A stretch of DNA of 64,000 nt from Agreia bicolorata. Lineage in GTDB: Bacteria; Actinomycetota; Actinomycetes; Actinomycetales; Microbacteriaceae. Of this stretch, positions 9,217 to 17,405 are shown piece by piece. The DNA is taken from assembly GCF_000938265.1 (NCBI RefSeq), contig NZ_JYFC01000006.1, positions 186,001-250,000 of the forward strand, in the 5' to 3' direction. The notes beneath the pieces were generated by a model. It was not told the origin of the DNA. It searched no databases and worked only from the letters and a program-made list of their open reading frames with translations. The first letter of the stretch is position 1, and the number at the start of each line of letters is the position of its first letter. The translations under genes and the position numbers were made by a program.

Positions 9217-10677
9217 TTGGCTCGTCATAACCCCCGTCCAGATGACTTCTCGTCTGCGACTGACGGTTCGACGCCCAAGAGCGAAGCTGCTCCGCAGTCT
9301 CGTCGGTCGAGGCGGCAAGCGGCCACCGATTCCACGGCCGTGATTCCGGATGCGCGGCCCGCCGCGGCTCCCCAGACCCGCAGGGCGGCTCGGGCCGCCG
9401 GCGTGGCCGCTCCGGTCATCCTCACCGAGGCGCAGGAGCGCGAGGCAGAACGGGCTGCATTCGAGAACACCGTCCGCCCGCGTGGGCGTCGTGCAGCCGC
9501 GTCGACCGACGAGCTCGCCTCCACCGTTGCGTTCGCCGCGACCGAGCCTGAATATGTGGCGGCCGGCGTAGCCGAATCGGTCACTCCGGTATCGGCTGTT
9601 GGCGTCACCGTCGAAGAGTCCGACGTCTCCGCGACCGGCTCTCCCGCCGATGTCACTGTTCCTGTTGTGGCTGCATCGTCATCCGCCTCCCTCCCCGTCG
9701 CCGCCGATATCGACCCGGCCGACGTGCTGGGCGAGGTCGCACCCGCCCCCGCAGGTCGAGTTCCGGGCCGACGCGCGGTCTCCGATGCGTCAGACGACGA
9801 GAATGCCCCGCCTCGGGTGAAGGCCGGTCGCCGAGCGGCCAGCGCGCCCGCCGAGCGCTCGAGGGTGAGCTCGCCGAAGTCGGCGGCCGACGCATCCGGC
9901 AACGGATCCGGCGAGGCAGTGATACCGCAGCGACGCCGTCGACCGTCGACCAAGACGATCGCCAAGAAGAGCTTCGGCATGTTCGCGTTCCTCGTGGCCG
10001 GGGGAATCGCCGTCGCTACATCGCTTCCTGCCGAGGCGTACTTCGCCGCGACGCCCAATGCATCGATCTCGCAGAGTGTGCAGGTTCAGGCTCAGCGGAA
10101 CACCGGTGGCGAAACCGAGAAGCAGCAGATAGAACCGGCGACCGAGGCGTCTGCGGCGCAGGTCGACCGCGACTCCTACACGGTCACGAGTGTGCCCAAG
10201 GTGTCGATGTCCGGGTTCAACACGGCCGACACCTTCTCGAACGACACCAGCGGCAGCATCCAGTGGCCATTCCCGACCGGCGTGCCGATCAGCGACGGCT
10301 TCGGATACCGATCATCGCCCGGCGGAATCGGAAGTACGAACCACCAGGGCATCGACTTCAATCCGGGAATGGGCGCGCCCATCCAGGTAGTCGCCGACGG
10401 CACGGTGCGTCTCGCGCAGAAGAGCGATGCGGGTGGCTACGGCTGCTACGTGATCGTCGACCACAACGTCAACGGCATGAAGTTCGCGAGCCTCTACGGG
10501 CACATGCAGTGCAACTCGGTCGCCATGAGCAAGGGTGAAGACGTGAAGGTCGGCCAGCAGGTCGGCAACGTCGGCAGCACCGGAACCTCCACGGGTGCGC
10601 ACCTGCACTTCGAGATCCACAACGCGAGCGACACCCCGATCGACCCGATGCCCTGGCTCAACCAGTACGCCAACTAG
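9217..10677 (+). CDS. Membrane-anchored M23 family metallopeptidase
   Basis: This is a predicted peptidoglycan hydrolase. About 250 residues of Ala/Pro/Arg-rich low-complexity sequence precede one transmembrane segment (about residues 253-272). The extracellular part ends in a LytM/M23 domain with complete zinc ligands: NHQGIDF (His376, Asp380) and HLHFEIH (His462, His464). The start is TTG at 9217, because an in-frame stop at 9196 excludes anything upstream and no ATG precedes the membrane segment. The low-complexity N-terminus is therefore cytoplasmic if the topology is single-pass with the peptidase outside. A -10-like TTAGCCT near 9127 would give a leader of about 80 bases. Confidence 0.87.
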   Translation: MARHNPRPDDFSSATDGSTPKSEAAPQSRRSRRQAATDSTAVIPDARPAAAPQTRRAARAAGVAAPVILTEAQEREAERAAFENTVRPRGRRAAASTDELASTVAFAATEPEYVAAGVAESVTPVSAVGVTVEESDVSATGSPADVTVPVVAASSSASLPVAADIDPADVLGEVAPAPAGRVPGRRAVSDASDDENAPPRVKAGRRAASAPAERSRVSSPKSAADASGNGSGEAVIPQRRRRPSTKTIAKKSFGMFAFLVAGGIAVATSLPAEAYFAATPNASISQSVQVQAQRNTGGETEKQQIEPATEASAAQVDRDSYTVTSVPKVSMSGFNTADTFSNDTSGSIQWPFPTGVPISDGFGYRSSPGGIGSTNHQGIDFNPGMGAPIQVVADGTVRLAQKSDAGGYGCYVIVDHNVNGMKFASLYGHMQCNSVAMSKGEDVKVGQQVGNVGSTGTSTGAHLHFEIHNASDTPIDPMPWLNQYAN

Positions 10678-10767
10678 GTGCCGGATGCGCCGACTCGGCG
10701 GAAAATCACCAGTAGCCGAGGCGGAGAGTGCATCTCCGCCGGATGGATCGGTCCCCTCGAACTCACT

Positions 10768-10813
10768 CGTCGAAAATGCACCCAAGAGCGGATTCTTGGG
10801 TGCTTTTTCGACG
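10768..10813. terminator. Bidirectional rho-independent terminator
   Basis: A near-perfect palindrome has the stem gcacccaaga/tcttgggtgc (10778-10787 with 10794-10803) with a 6-base loop. An outer cgtcgaaaa/ttttcgacg extends it, giving a U-tract in both directions. It lies between the convergent M23 peptidase and alpha-glucosidase genes. Confidence 0.9.
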
Positions 10814-10851
10814 TGTCGATGTGCGTTGGGGCCGCGGTCGACCCCCGAGGG

Positions 10852-12591
10852 CTAGTTCGCGAGCCAGACTGTCGTGTCGACCGCGAGTACGCGTTCGGTG
10901 ACGGCCTCCGACGCGAGGAGCACCTCGGCGGCGGGCAGCTCGACCGGCACCGAGCCGATGTTCGAGATCACCGTGACTGCGCCGTTCGAGAATGCGATCA
11001 CATCGTCGCCGTACCCTGGCAGCCACTCGATCGCGCCCATTCCGAGCCTGTGTTCCGCGCGCAGTGACAGGGCGAGCTTGTAGAGCTCCAGCGTCGATCC
11101 GGGCACGCCCGTCTGGCTGTCGCGCGAGTATTCATCCCAGTCACCCGGCTGCGGCAACCAGCTGGCGGTCGTGGGGCCGAAGCCGTAGCTCGGCTTGCCT
11201 GCCTCCCAGGGAATCGGCACGCGGCATCCATCGCGCCCGTAGCGCTTGCCGTTGGTGCGGAACCAGGTCGGGTCTTGACGCGCCTCGTCGGGCAGGTGGA
11301 TGGCCTCCGGCAGCCCGAGCTCCTCGCCCTGATAGACGTATGAGCTGCCGGGGAGGGCGAGCATCAGGGCGGTGGCGGCGCGTGCGCGGCGCAGCCCGAG
11401 AGCGGTGTCGGGGAGTCCGGGGGACTTCGGCCCGATGCCGTCACCCTGCAGGTTGTCTGCGCCGAGCGCCAGTCGGCTCGCGTGCCGCACGACGTCGTGG
11501 TTCGACAGAACCCAGGTCGAGGGTGCACCGACGGTGCCGAAGGCGTAGATCGAGGTGTCGATCACCTTGCGCAGCTCGGGGGCATTCCACGACGCCGAGA
11601 GGTACGTGAAGTTGAAGGCCTGCTGCATCTCGTCGGGGCGCACCCACCGGGCGAGCTTGGTGAGCGGCTCGACCCAGGCCTCGGCGCAGAGCACGCGATC
11701 GCCCTCGTATTCGTCGAGCACCTCGTGCCATGAGCGGTAGATCTCGTGCACGCCGTCCTGCGCCCAGTAGGGAGGGGTAGGCGGATCGTCGGAATCGATT
11801 CCGGGTTCGAGGGGCGAGACGCCGCCGCCCATGCTGCCGGCATCCGCGGGAGGCGTGTAGTCGGGGAGCCCGGCCTCTTTGATCAAGCCGTGCGCGACAT
11901 CCACCCGGAAGCCGTCGACACCGCGGTCGAGCCAGAAACGCAGAACGCCGAGCATCTGCTCGCGCACCCAGGGGTTCTCCCAGTTGAGGTCGGGCTGGCT
12001 CACGTCGAAGATGTGCAGATACCACTGGCCGGGGGTGCCGTCGGCGTTGGTCGTGCGCTCCCACATGGGGCCGCCGAACACCGACTGCCAGTTATTGGGG
12101 GCGATCTCACCGTTCTCGCCGAGGCCGTCGCGGAACATGTAGCGGTCGCGCTCGGGGCTGCCTTCGGGTGCGGCGAGTGCGGCCTTGAACCACTCGTGAT
12201 CCCACGAGGTGTGATTGGGAACGAGGTCGACGATCACCTTGAGGCCGAGTTCGTGTGCGCGAGCGAGCATGGCGTCGAAATCAGCGAGGGTGCCGAACAG
12301 GGGGTCGACGTCGACGTAGTTTGCGACGTCGTAGCCCGCGTCGTGCTGGGGTGAGGTGAAGAAGGGCGAGAGCCAGATGGCGTCGACGCCGAGGTCGGCG
12401 AGCGAGTCGAGGCGGCTCGTGATTCCGGGAAGGTCGCCGATGCCGTCGCCGTCGCTGTCGGCGAACGATCGAGGGTAGATCTGATAGATCACGGCGGAGC
12501 GCCACCACTCGGTGCCGCTGCCGATCGCGATCAGGGACGACTGCGGGGCGGATTCGGGCGCGCCTGAAGTCTCGGTGAGTTCGACTGTCAT
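10852..12591 (-). CDS. Glycoside hydrolase family 13 alpha-glucosidase
   Basis: This enzyme hydrolyses alpha-glucosidic bonds of oligosaccharides in the cytosol (maltose, isomaltose or trehalose type). The N-terminal barrel signature WWRSAVIYQIYPRSF is diagnostic of the oligo-1,6-glucosidase/alpha-glucosidase group. The nucleophile is in GFRVDVAHG (Asp about 231), the acid-base in CAEAW (Glu about 304) and the stabiliser in NHD (Asp about 366). The 579-aa length fits. The ATG at 12591 is preceded by TAGAGT at 7 bases (12599-12604), consistent with a leaderless mRNA; the upstream TTG is less likely. There is no signal peptide, and no sugar ABC transporter or LacI repressor is adjacent. Confidence 0.9.
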   Translation of the reverse strand: MTVELTETSGAPESAPQSSLIAIGSGTEWWRSAVIYQIYPRSFADSDGDGIGDLPGITSRLDSLADLGVDAIWLSPFFTSPQHDAGYDVANYVDVDPLFGTLADFDAMLARAHELGLKVIVDLVPNHTSWDHEWFKAALAAPEGSPERDRYMFRDGLGENGEIAPNNWQSVFGGPMWERTTNADGTPGQWYLHIFDVSQPDLNWENPWVREQMLGVLRFWLDRGVDGFRVDVAHGLIKEAGLPDYTPPADAGSMGGGVSPLEPGIDSDDPPTPPYWAQDGVHEIYRSWHEVLDEYEGDRVLCAEAWVEPLTKLARWVRPDEMQQAFNFTYLSASWNAPELRKVIDTSIYAFGTVGAPSTWVLSNHDVVRHASRLALGADNLQGDGIGPKSPGLPDTALGLRRARAATALMLALPGSSYVYQGEELGLPEAIHLPDEARQDPTWFRTNGKRYGRDGCRVPIPWEAGKPSYGFGPTTASWLPQPGDWDEYSRDSQTGVPGSTLELYKLALSLRAEHRLGMGAIEWLPGYGDDVIAFSNGAVTVISNIGSVPVELPAAEVLLASEAVTERVLAVDTTVWLAN

Positions 12592-12598
12592 GCGCAAT

Positions 12599-12604
12599 AC
12601 TCTA
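12599..12604 (-). promoter_or_regulatory. -10 element of alpha-glucosidase (TAGAGT)
   Basis: The hexamer TAGAGT lies 7 bases before the ATG at 12591, which would put the transcription start at or beside the initiation codon (leaderless). Confidence 0.5.
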
Positions 12605-12634
12605 GCCTCGAATCGTTTCGACTCCCGACAGCGG

Positions 12635-12664
12635 TTCGAAGCGGCTGTGTTGTGATGCTATTCT
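12635..12664 (+). promoter_or_regulatory. Promoter of the tRNA pair
   Basis: TTCGAA (12635-12640) and TATTCT (12659-12664) are separated by 18 bases and lie 46 bases before tRNA-Thr. The two tRNAs lie 50 bases apart with a single terminator behind them, so they are probably cotranscribed. Confidence 0.45.
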
Positions 12665-12709
12665 CTACAGGTGCCAAATCGCACGGCTCATCAGTCGTGC
12701 GCAGGCTAC

Positions 12710-12781
<72 letters not shown>

Positions 12782-12831
12782 CCGTCCTCCACAGGCCACA
12801 GCGAAAGTTGTCGGCCGACCGGACGGCGCCC

Positions 12832-12905
12832 GGCGGGGTAGCTCAGGTGGTTAGAGCACACGGCTCATAATCGTGGTGTCGCGGGTTCGAGTCCCGCTCC
12901 CGCTA
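12832..12905 (+). tRNA. tRNA-Met (anticodon CAT)
   Basis: This is a complete 74-base cloverleaf without an encoded CCA. The anticodon stem is cacgg/tcgtg with loop ctcataa, anticodon CAT. The T arm is gcggg-cccgc. The acceptor stem has a terminal G-U pair. The presence of that pair and the elongator-like arms suggest elongator Met rather than initiator; a tRNA-Ile lysidinylated at C34 cannot be excluded by sequence alone. Confidence 0.92.
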
Positions 12906-12911
12906 CGAAAA

Positions 12912-12943
12912 CCCCCAAGATCTCGCCATCTTGGGGGTTTTTT
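12912..12943 (+). terminator. Rho-independent terminator of the tRNA operon
   Basis: A perfect 10-bp stem cccccaagat/atcttggggg with loop ctcgcc is followed directly by six T residues. Confidence 0.93.
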
Positions 12944-12982
12944 CGTGCCCGCGGCCTGCAATGCTCAGCGCCGCTCACCGGC

Positions 12983-12988
12983 TACCCT
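12983..12988 (+). promoter_or_regulatory. -10 element (TACCCT) of the phosphatidyltransferase gene
   Basis: TACCCT lies exactly 6 bases before the GTG at 12995, the geometry of a leaderless transcript. Confidence 0.55.
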
Positions 12989-12994
12989 CAGAGA

Positions 12995-13636
12995 GTGGAG
13001 ACCCCGACGAAACCGCGTCAGCGCGAGCGCATACTGAACGTGCCGAATACCATCACGTTCGCCCGTCTCATCCTGTTCATGCCCCTGTTCGTTTTGCTCG
13101 TTCTGGTGTGGCACGAGAACTTCTGGGCGTTCATCGTGCTGGTGGCTCTGGGCGCCACCGACTGGATCGACGGCTTCGCCGCCCGCAGGCTCAACCAGGT
13201 GACGCACTTCGGTGCGGTGCTCGACCCTGTCGCCGACAGGGCCAGCCAGGTGGTCGTGTGCGTGACCCTCGTCATCAGCGGAATCCTGCCGCTCTGGATC
13301 CTCATCGCCATCGCTGCAACGGACCTCATTCTGGGCCTGATCATCCTCGCCTACAAGCGCCAGGGGTCGATGACGATCACCTACATCTCGAAGATCCGCA
13401 CGACATTCCTCATGCTCGGCCTGCCGCTGCTTCTGCTCGCACACTCCGACTTCGCCGGCCATGAGGTGCTGGCCGTTGTCGCGTTCTACGGTGTGGTCAT
13501 CGGATGCGTGCTGCACGTCTTCGTGGGCGCCCAGTATGCGGCGATCGTCATCCGCGAGGGCCGCGCACATTCGCGCCCACTCGGCGCATCCGCTGCCGGC
13601 CGTCCAGACGCGGATGCGCCGAATCGGCGCGGATAG
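12995..13636 (+). CDS. CDP-alcohol phosphatidyltransferase family protein
   Basis: This integral membrane enzyme transfers a phosphatidyl group from CDP-diacylglycerol (or a similar donor) to an alcohol in phospholipid synthesis. The family motif is perfect: Asp56, Asp59-Gly60, Ala63-Arg64, Gly73, Asp77 and Asp81. Five or six hydrophobic segments surround it. The start is GTG at 12995, supported by a -10 hexamer 6 bases upstream. PgsA-like phosphatidylglycerophosphate synthase is the closest guess from length (213 aa), but cardiolipin or inositol-phosphate synthases share the motif. The next gene follows after 10 bases. Confidence 0.87.
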   Translation: METPTKPRQRERILNVPNTITFARLILFMPLFVLLVLVWHENFWAFIVLVALGATDWIDGFAARRLNQVTHFGAVLDPVADRASQVVVCVTLVISGILPLWILIAIAATDLILGLIILAYKRQGSMTITYISKIRTTFLMLGLPLLLLAHSDFAGHEVLAVVAFYGVVIGCVLHVFVGAQYAAIVIREGRAHSRPLGASAAGRPDADAPNRRG

Positions 13637-13646
13637 CGGCAGCTCG

Positions 13647-14456
13647 ATGCCCGTCCTGCGCATCGAGAGCCTCGGTGATGCGAGGCTCAGCGACTACGCC
13701 CACCTCACCGACGTCGCCCTCAAGAAGGCGCGCGGCACAGAGCACGGCCTCTACCTCGCCGAATCGCTGCTCGTCTTCGAGCGTGCGTTGCGTGCAGGGC
13801 ATACTCCCCGGTCGGTTCTGGCCCTCGGAACCTCCACCGACGAAGCCGAGGCGGTGCTCGCCGAGCACGGATTCTCCGACATCCCGATCTTCACGGGGCC
13901 GGGCGAGCTGCTCGCCGAGCTCACCGGCTACATCCTGCACCGCGGACTCATCGCCTCGATGAATCGCCCGGCGCTCGCGAACCCGGCGGAGCTCATCCGG
14001 AACGCGCGCCGAATCGTGGTTCTCGAGAACGTGGTCGACCCCACGAATGTGGGCGCGATCTTCCGTTCCGCGGGCGCGATCGGCGCCGATGCGATTCTCG
14101 TCACGCCGCGGTGCTCCGACCCGTTCTACCGCCGCGCCATCCGGGTGAGCATGGGCACCGTGCTGCAGGTGCCCTGGACTCGCGTGGGGGAGTGGCCCGA
14201 GACCCGTGAGCTGCTCGTCGAGGCCGGCTTTCATGTTGCCGCGCTCGCACTGACTCCGGATGCCGTCAGCCTGCGCGACTTTCAGGCTCGGCTTCCCGAG
14301 AAGCTGGCCCTGGTGCTCGGCGCGGAGGGCGAAGGCCTGACGTCCGAGGCGATCGCGGCATCGGACACGGTGGTGCAGATTCCGATGAAGCACGGAATCG
14401 ACTCGCTGAACGTCGCGGCCGCCAGCGCGGTGGCCATGTGGGCGGTCTCCGGTTGA
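13647..14456 (+). CDS. TrmH/SpoU family RNA 2'-O-methyltransferase
   Basis: This is an S-adenosylmethionine-dependent methyltransferase acting on ribose of tRNA or rRNA. An N-terminal substrate-binding region (residues 1-110, KKARGTEHGLYLAESLLVFE) precedes the SPOUT domain. The domain shows motif 1 (ENVVDPTNVGAIFRSA), motif 2 (LVLGAEGEGL) and motif 3 (IPMKHGIDSLNVAAASAVAM). The ATG at 13647 lies 10 bases after the phosphatidyltransferase, so the two genes are cotranscribed. The protein has 269 aa, typical for the family. The target nucleotide is not evident. Confidence 0.9.
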   Translation: MPVLRIESLGDARLSDYAHLTDVALKKARGTEHGLYLAESLLVFERALRAGHTPRSVLALGTSTDEAEAVLAEHGFSDIPIFTGPGELLAELTGYILHRGLIASMNRPALANPAELIRNARRIVVLENVVDPTNVGAIFRSAGAIGADAILVTPRCSDPFYRRAIRVSMGTVLQVPWTRVGEWPETRELLVEAGFHVAALALTPDAVSLRDFQARLPEKLALVLGAEGEGLTSEAIAASDTVVQIPMKHGIDSLNVAAASAVAMWAVSG

Positions 14457-14476
14457 TGTAATCAGCGCCCGGGAGA

Positions 14477-15175
14477 TCATTCCGAGAGGGTGACGACTCC
14501 GAGCCCTGCGTCGGCCTGCTTGACCGCGTCCCACGCGCTCGATTGCGTGCACGCCACCCCGACCGACACGAATACACCCGCGTCGCCGAATGCCCGCACA
14601 GCCAGGTAATTGCTGTTCGATGCACCCCAGAGAAGATCGACGAACTCGACCTTGGCCGACGAGAAGCCCCCGGTGAAGGTGTGCTTTGCGAAGGCGTCGT
14701 CGGGGACCTGATCCTTGCGCAACGCCGAGGCCACGTCGCGAGAGGTCGTCTCGTCGTCGCCGGCGGTGACATCGACGGCGTCGAGCGACGACTGCCAGAT
14801 GCGTAGCTGGCATCCCGTGGACTCGCTGACGTAACTCATCGTGTCTGGGTCGTTCCTGGCATCCGGATCGACGACCCAGTCGGTGCCCTCGGGCGGGCTG
14901 AAGGTGAGGGCGGCGAGGCTACCGGCGGGCAGCGTGTAGTCCGAGTCGAAGGTGAGGTCGCTGTAGTCGACGTCGCCGGGCGACTCGCTGGATGGCGACG
15001 GCTCGGGCGTGGGCCCGGCCGTATCGGCGCCCCGCATGAAACCGATGACCAGCGTGAAGACCACCGCGGCGGCCGCGAGCGACAGCACGAGCCCGAGCGC
15101 GCCGCCGATTCCGAGCACGATGAAGAGGGTGCGGTTCGACGTGGATTGCGGTTTCGGGGCCGGGGGAGTGCTCAT
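14477..15175 (-). CDS. Membrane-anchored extracytoplasmic protein, function unknown
   Basis: This 232-aa protein has a short polar N-terminus, one strong transmembrane segment (about residues 17-45), a Pro/Ser-rich linker and an extracellular domain of about 150 residues with two cysteines (ESTGCQLR, VACTQS) that may form a disulfide. I do not recognise a family. The domain order resembles actinobacterial membrane-anchored proteins of unknown role. The stop is 20 bases from the convergent methyltransferase gene. TAGACT lies 8 bases before the ATG, so the mRNA leader is very short. Confidence 0.75.
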   Translation of the reverse strand: MSTPPAPKPQSTSNRTLFIVLGIGGALGLVLSLAAAAVVFTLVIGFMRGADTAGPTPEPSPSSESPGDVDYSDLTFDSDYTLPAGSLAALTFSPPEGTDWVVDPDARNDPDTMSYVSESTGCQLRIWQSSLDAVDVTAGDDETTSRDVASALRKDQVPDDAFAKHTFTGGFSSAKVEFVDLLWGASNSNYLAVRAFGDAGVFVSVGVACTQSSAWDAVKQADAGLGVVTLSE

Positions 15176-15226
15176 CGTTCATCAGTCTAGGCAGGCAGAG
15201 CAGAGCAGGCGCCGCCGGGGCGTTCG

Positions 15227-15232
15227 TAGAAT
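15227..15232 (+). promoter_or_regulatory. -10 element (TAGAAT) of the MaoC-MaoC-murB operon
   Basis: TAGAAT lies exactly 6 bases before the GTG at 15239, placing the predicted transcription start on the start codon. Confidence 0.6.
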
Positions 15233-15238
15233 GGAGGG

Positions 15239-15685
15239 GTGCCTGTGAACCCTGAACTCGTTGGACGCGTCTTCGCCCCGACCTCTCCCTATCTTGTCGG
15301 CCGCGAGAAGGTGCGCGAATTCGCCGCGTCCGTCTTCGCCACGAGTCCGCTCAACACCGACGTCGAGGCGGCCCGCGCTGCCGGCTACGCCGACGTCGTC
15401 GCCCCGCCCACGTTTGCGGTGGTGGTGCAGGAGCACACGCTGAAGCAACTGTTGAGCGAGCCGGATGCCGGCATCGACTTCTCGCGCGTCGTTCACGGCG
15501 ATCAGCGCTTCACTTTCAGCCGTCCGATCGTGGCGGGTGATGAGCTCACCGCCACGCTCAGCGTGGCGAGCATCAAGTCGCTCGGAGGTCACTCCATGGT
15601 CACCGCCGAGTCGACGATCGTCGACGTGACGGGCGCGCACGTCGTGACCGCAACATCCACCCTCGTCGTCAGGGGAGACGAATGA
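15239..15685 (+). CDS. MaoC-like N-terminal dehydratase (HadA-like subunit)
   Basis: This is one half of a heterodimeric hot-dog dehydratase like mycobacterial HadA, which lacks the catalytic Asp/His pair and shapes the acyl pocket. The signatures are GREKVREFA near the N-terminus and YADVVAPPTF-x-V. It overlaps the catalytic partner by 4 bases (ATGA), as expected for obligate partners. The start is GTG 15239 by the leaderless -10 spacing; GTG 15245, with GGAGG 7 bases upstream, would remove two residues. Organisms of this group lack mycolic acids, so a role in general fatty-acid metabolism is an inference. Confidence 0.82.
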   Translation: MPVNPELVGRVFAPTSPYLVGREKVREFAASVFATSPLNTDVEAARAAGYADVVAPPTFAVVVQEHTLKQLLSEPDAGIDFSRVVHGDQRFTFSRPIVAGDELTATLSVASIKSLGGHSMVTAESTIVDVTGAHVVTATSTLVVRGDE

Positions 15686-16131
15686 CCGCCGGAATCACCA
15701 TTGCAGCCGATGAACTGACCGCGGGCGATGTCGTCGCGGGCGGCCACTTCGCGCTGAGCCGCGACTCGCTCGTGCGCTACGCCGGAGCCTCCGGAGACTT
15801 CAACGCGATCCACTACCGCGACGACGTCGCGGCATCCGTGGGCCTGCCCGGCGTTCTCGCGCACGGCATGCTCACCATGGGACTCGCCGTGCAGCCCGTC
15901 GTCGACTGGATCGGCGACCCCGGGCGTGTGCTCGACTACCAGGTGCGCTTCACCCGGCCCGTGCTGGTTGACCCCGTCGACGGAGCAGAGTTGATCGTCA
16001 GCGCGAAGGTCGGCAAGGTCGACGCCGAGGCGGGCACCGCGCGCATCGACCTGACGGTCACTTTCAACGGCGACACCGTTCTCGGCAAGGCGCAGGCCGT
16101 CGTCTCTCTGGCGCCCACCGCATCCGTATGA
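15682..16131 (+). CDS. MaoC family dehydratase (HadB-like catalytic subunit)
   Basis: This is the catalytic hot-dog subunit for dehydration of 3-hydroxyacyl thioesters. It has the hydratase-2 signature YAGASGDFNAIHYRDD (Asp39, Asn41, His44) and GLPGVLAHGMLTMGL. The 149-aa length is normal for the family. It is coupled to both neighbours by ATGA overlaps, so the dehydratase pair and murB form one operon. Confidence 0.88.
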   Translation: MTAGITIAADELTAGDVVAGGHFALSRDSLVRYAGASGDFNAIHYRDDVAASVGLPGVLAHGMLTMGLAVQPVVDWIGDPGRVLDYQVRFTRPVLVDPVDGAELIVSAKVGKVDAEAGTARIDLTVTFNGDTVLGKAQAVVSLAPTASV

Positions 16132-17360
16132 GCGGGCGGCACGGGCGATCCGAACCGCATGCCGATGAGCAGGCGGTCGGCTCGGTCGAGGCTGTGGATG
16201 TCGCGCTCGGCCCCCTGACGACCCTCAAGGTGGGCGGCCCGGCTGCTCGCATCATTGAACCCGTGGGGGAGCCCGAGCTGCTGCAGGCCGTGCTCGGTGT
16301 GTGGGACTCGGGCGACGACTGGTTCGTGCTCGGTGGCGGCTCGAACGTCGTCATCTCCGACGACGGCTTCGATGGCACCGTCATCCGCGTCGCGACACGT
16401 GGAGTCGCCCGCATCGTGGCGCCCAGCGGCACCGTTCGGCTGCGCGTGCAGGCCGGCGAGCCATGGGACGAGCTCGTGGCCTACACGGTCGACCAGGGGT
16501 GGTCGGGCCTCGAGGCGCTCTCCGGTATCCCCGGGTCGACAGGCGCGTCGCCCATTCAGAACATCGGCGCTTACGGGCAGGAGGCCGGCGACTCGATCGT
16601 CTCGGTCGACTTCCTCGACTACGGCACAGGGCGCGTGGAGCGCATCGCGCGCGACGACCTCGAGCTCGGCTACCGCACGAGCGTGTTCAAGCGGGGCAAG
16701 CGCGGAGTCGTGCTCTCGGTCACGTTCTCGCTGACAGAGTCGGATGCGTCGGATTCCTCCACAGGCCCGCTCGGCCCGCTCGCGCTCGGCGACCCGATCG
16801 CGTATCCGCAGTTGGCCGCCGCTCTCGGCGTCGCCGTGGGCGACCGGGTCGCGCTGGGCGCCGTGCGTTCGGCGGTTCTTTCGCTGCGGGCGTCGAAGGG
16901 CATGGTTCTGGATGCGACGGATCCCGATTCCGTCAGCGCCGGATCGTTCTTCACCAACCCGATCGTCTCCGAGAATTTCGCCCGCGGACTGCCGTCGGAT
17001 GCGCCGCGGTGGCTCGTCGAGCCCGAGGAGGAACCGATCGTGGTGCCACTACCCGACCCAGCGTCCGGCCTGGTGGTCGATCTGTCCGGGCCGCTCGGCG
17101 GAGCCGCATCCGGGCCCGCACCGACATCGGCGGCTCCGCAGGTCAAGCTGAGCGCCGCGTGGCTGATCGAGCGCGCCGGAATCGGCAAGGGCTTCTCGTT
17201 GCCCGGCTCGCGCGCCGCGATCTCGTCGAAGCACACGCTCGCGATCGTGAACGCGGGCGACGCCACGGCGGCCGACATCTCGGAACTGTCGCGGTACATC
17301 CAGAATCGCGTGTCGGCGGAGTTCGGCGTGGTACTTCAGCCGGAACCCGTCTTCGTCTAG
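16128..17360 (+). CDS. murB: UDP-N-acetylenolpyruvoylglucosamine reductase
   Basis: MurB reduces UDP-GlcNAc-enolpyruvate to UDP-MurNAc with FAD and NADPH, an essential cytosolic step of peptidoglycan synthesis. FAD-binding motifs TTLKVGGPA and LGGGSNVVISD are present, as are the loop LSGIPGSTGASPIQNIGAYG and the catalytic serine motif GSFFTNP. The C-terminal EFGVVLQPEPVFV is also intact. At 410 aa it is longer than typical MurB. The extra length is mainly a Pro/Ala/Glu-rich insert of about 40 residues between FFTNP and the conserved KLSAAWLIERAG block. The start overlaps the hadB-like stop (ATGA). Confidence 0.95.
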   Translation: MSGRHGRSEPHADEQAVGSVEAVDVALGPLTTLKVGGPAARIIEPVGEPELLQAVLGVWDSGDDWFVLGGGSNVVISDDGFDGTVIRVATRGVARIVAPSGTVRLRVQAGEPWDELVAYTVDQGWSGLEALSGIPGSTGASPIQNIGAYGQEAGDSIVSVDFLDYGTGRVERIARDDLELGYRTSVFKRGKRGVVLSVTFSLTESDASDSSTGPLGPLALGDPIAYPQLAAALGVAVGDRVALGAVRSAVLSLRASKGMVLDATDPDSVSAGSFFTNPIVSENFARGLPSDAPRWLVEPEEEPIVVPLPDPASGLVVDLSGPLGGAASGPAPTSAAPQVKLSAAWLIERAGIGKGFSLPGSRAAISSKHTLAIVNAGDATAADISELSRYIQNRVSAEFGVVLQPEPVFV

Positions 17361-17393
17361 CGCACCCTGACTCTATTGCTGCGAAGCATGCGC

Positions 17394-17399
17394 TAGCCT
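17394..17399 (+). promoter_or_regulatory. -10 element (TAGCCT) of a lipoprotein gene
   Basis: TAGCCT lies exactly 6 bases before the GTG at 17406. Confidence 0.55.
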
Positions 17400-17405
17400 C
17401 GGCGG

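Noticed and set aside
10852-12591. Trehalose synthase instead of alpha-glucosidase
   Set aside because: The N-terminal WWRSAVIYQIYPRSF and overall 579-aa length fit the alpha-glucosidase/oligo-1,6-glucosidase group, though the exact specificity stays open.
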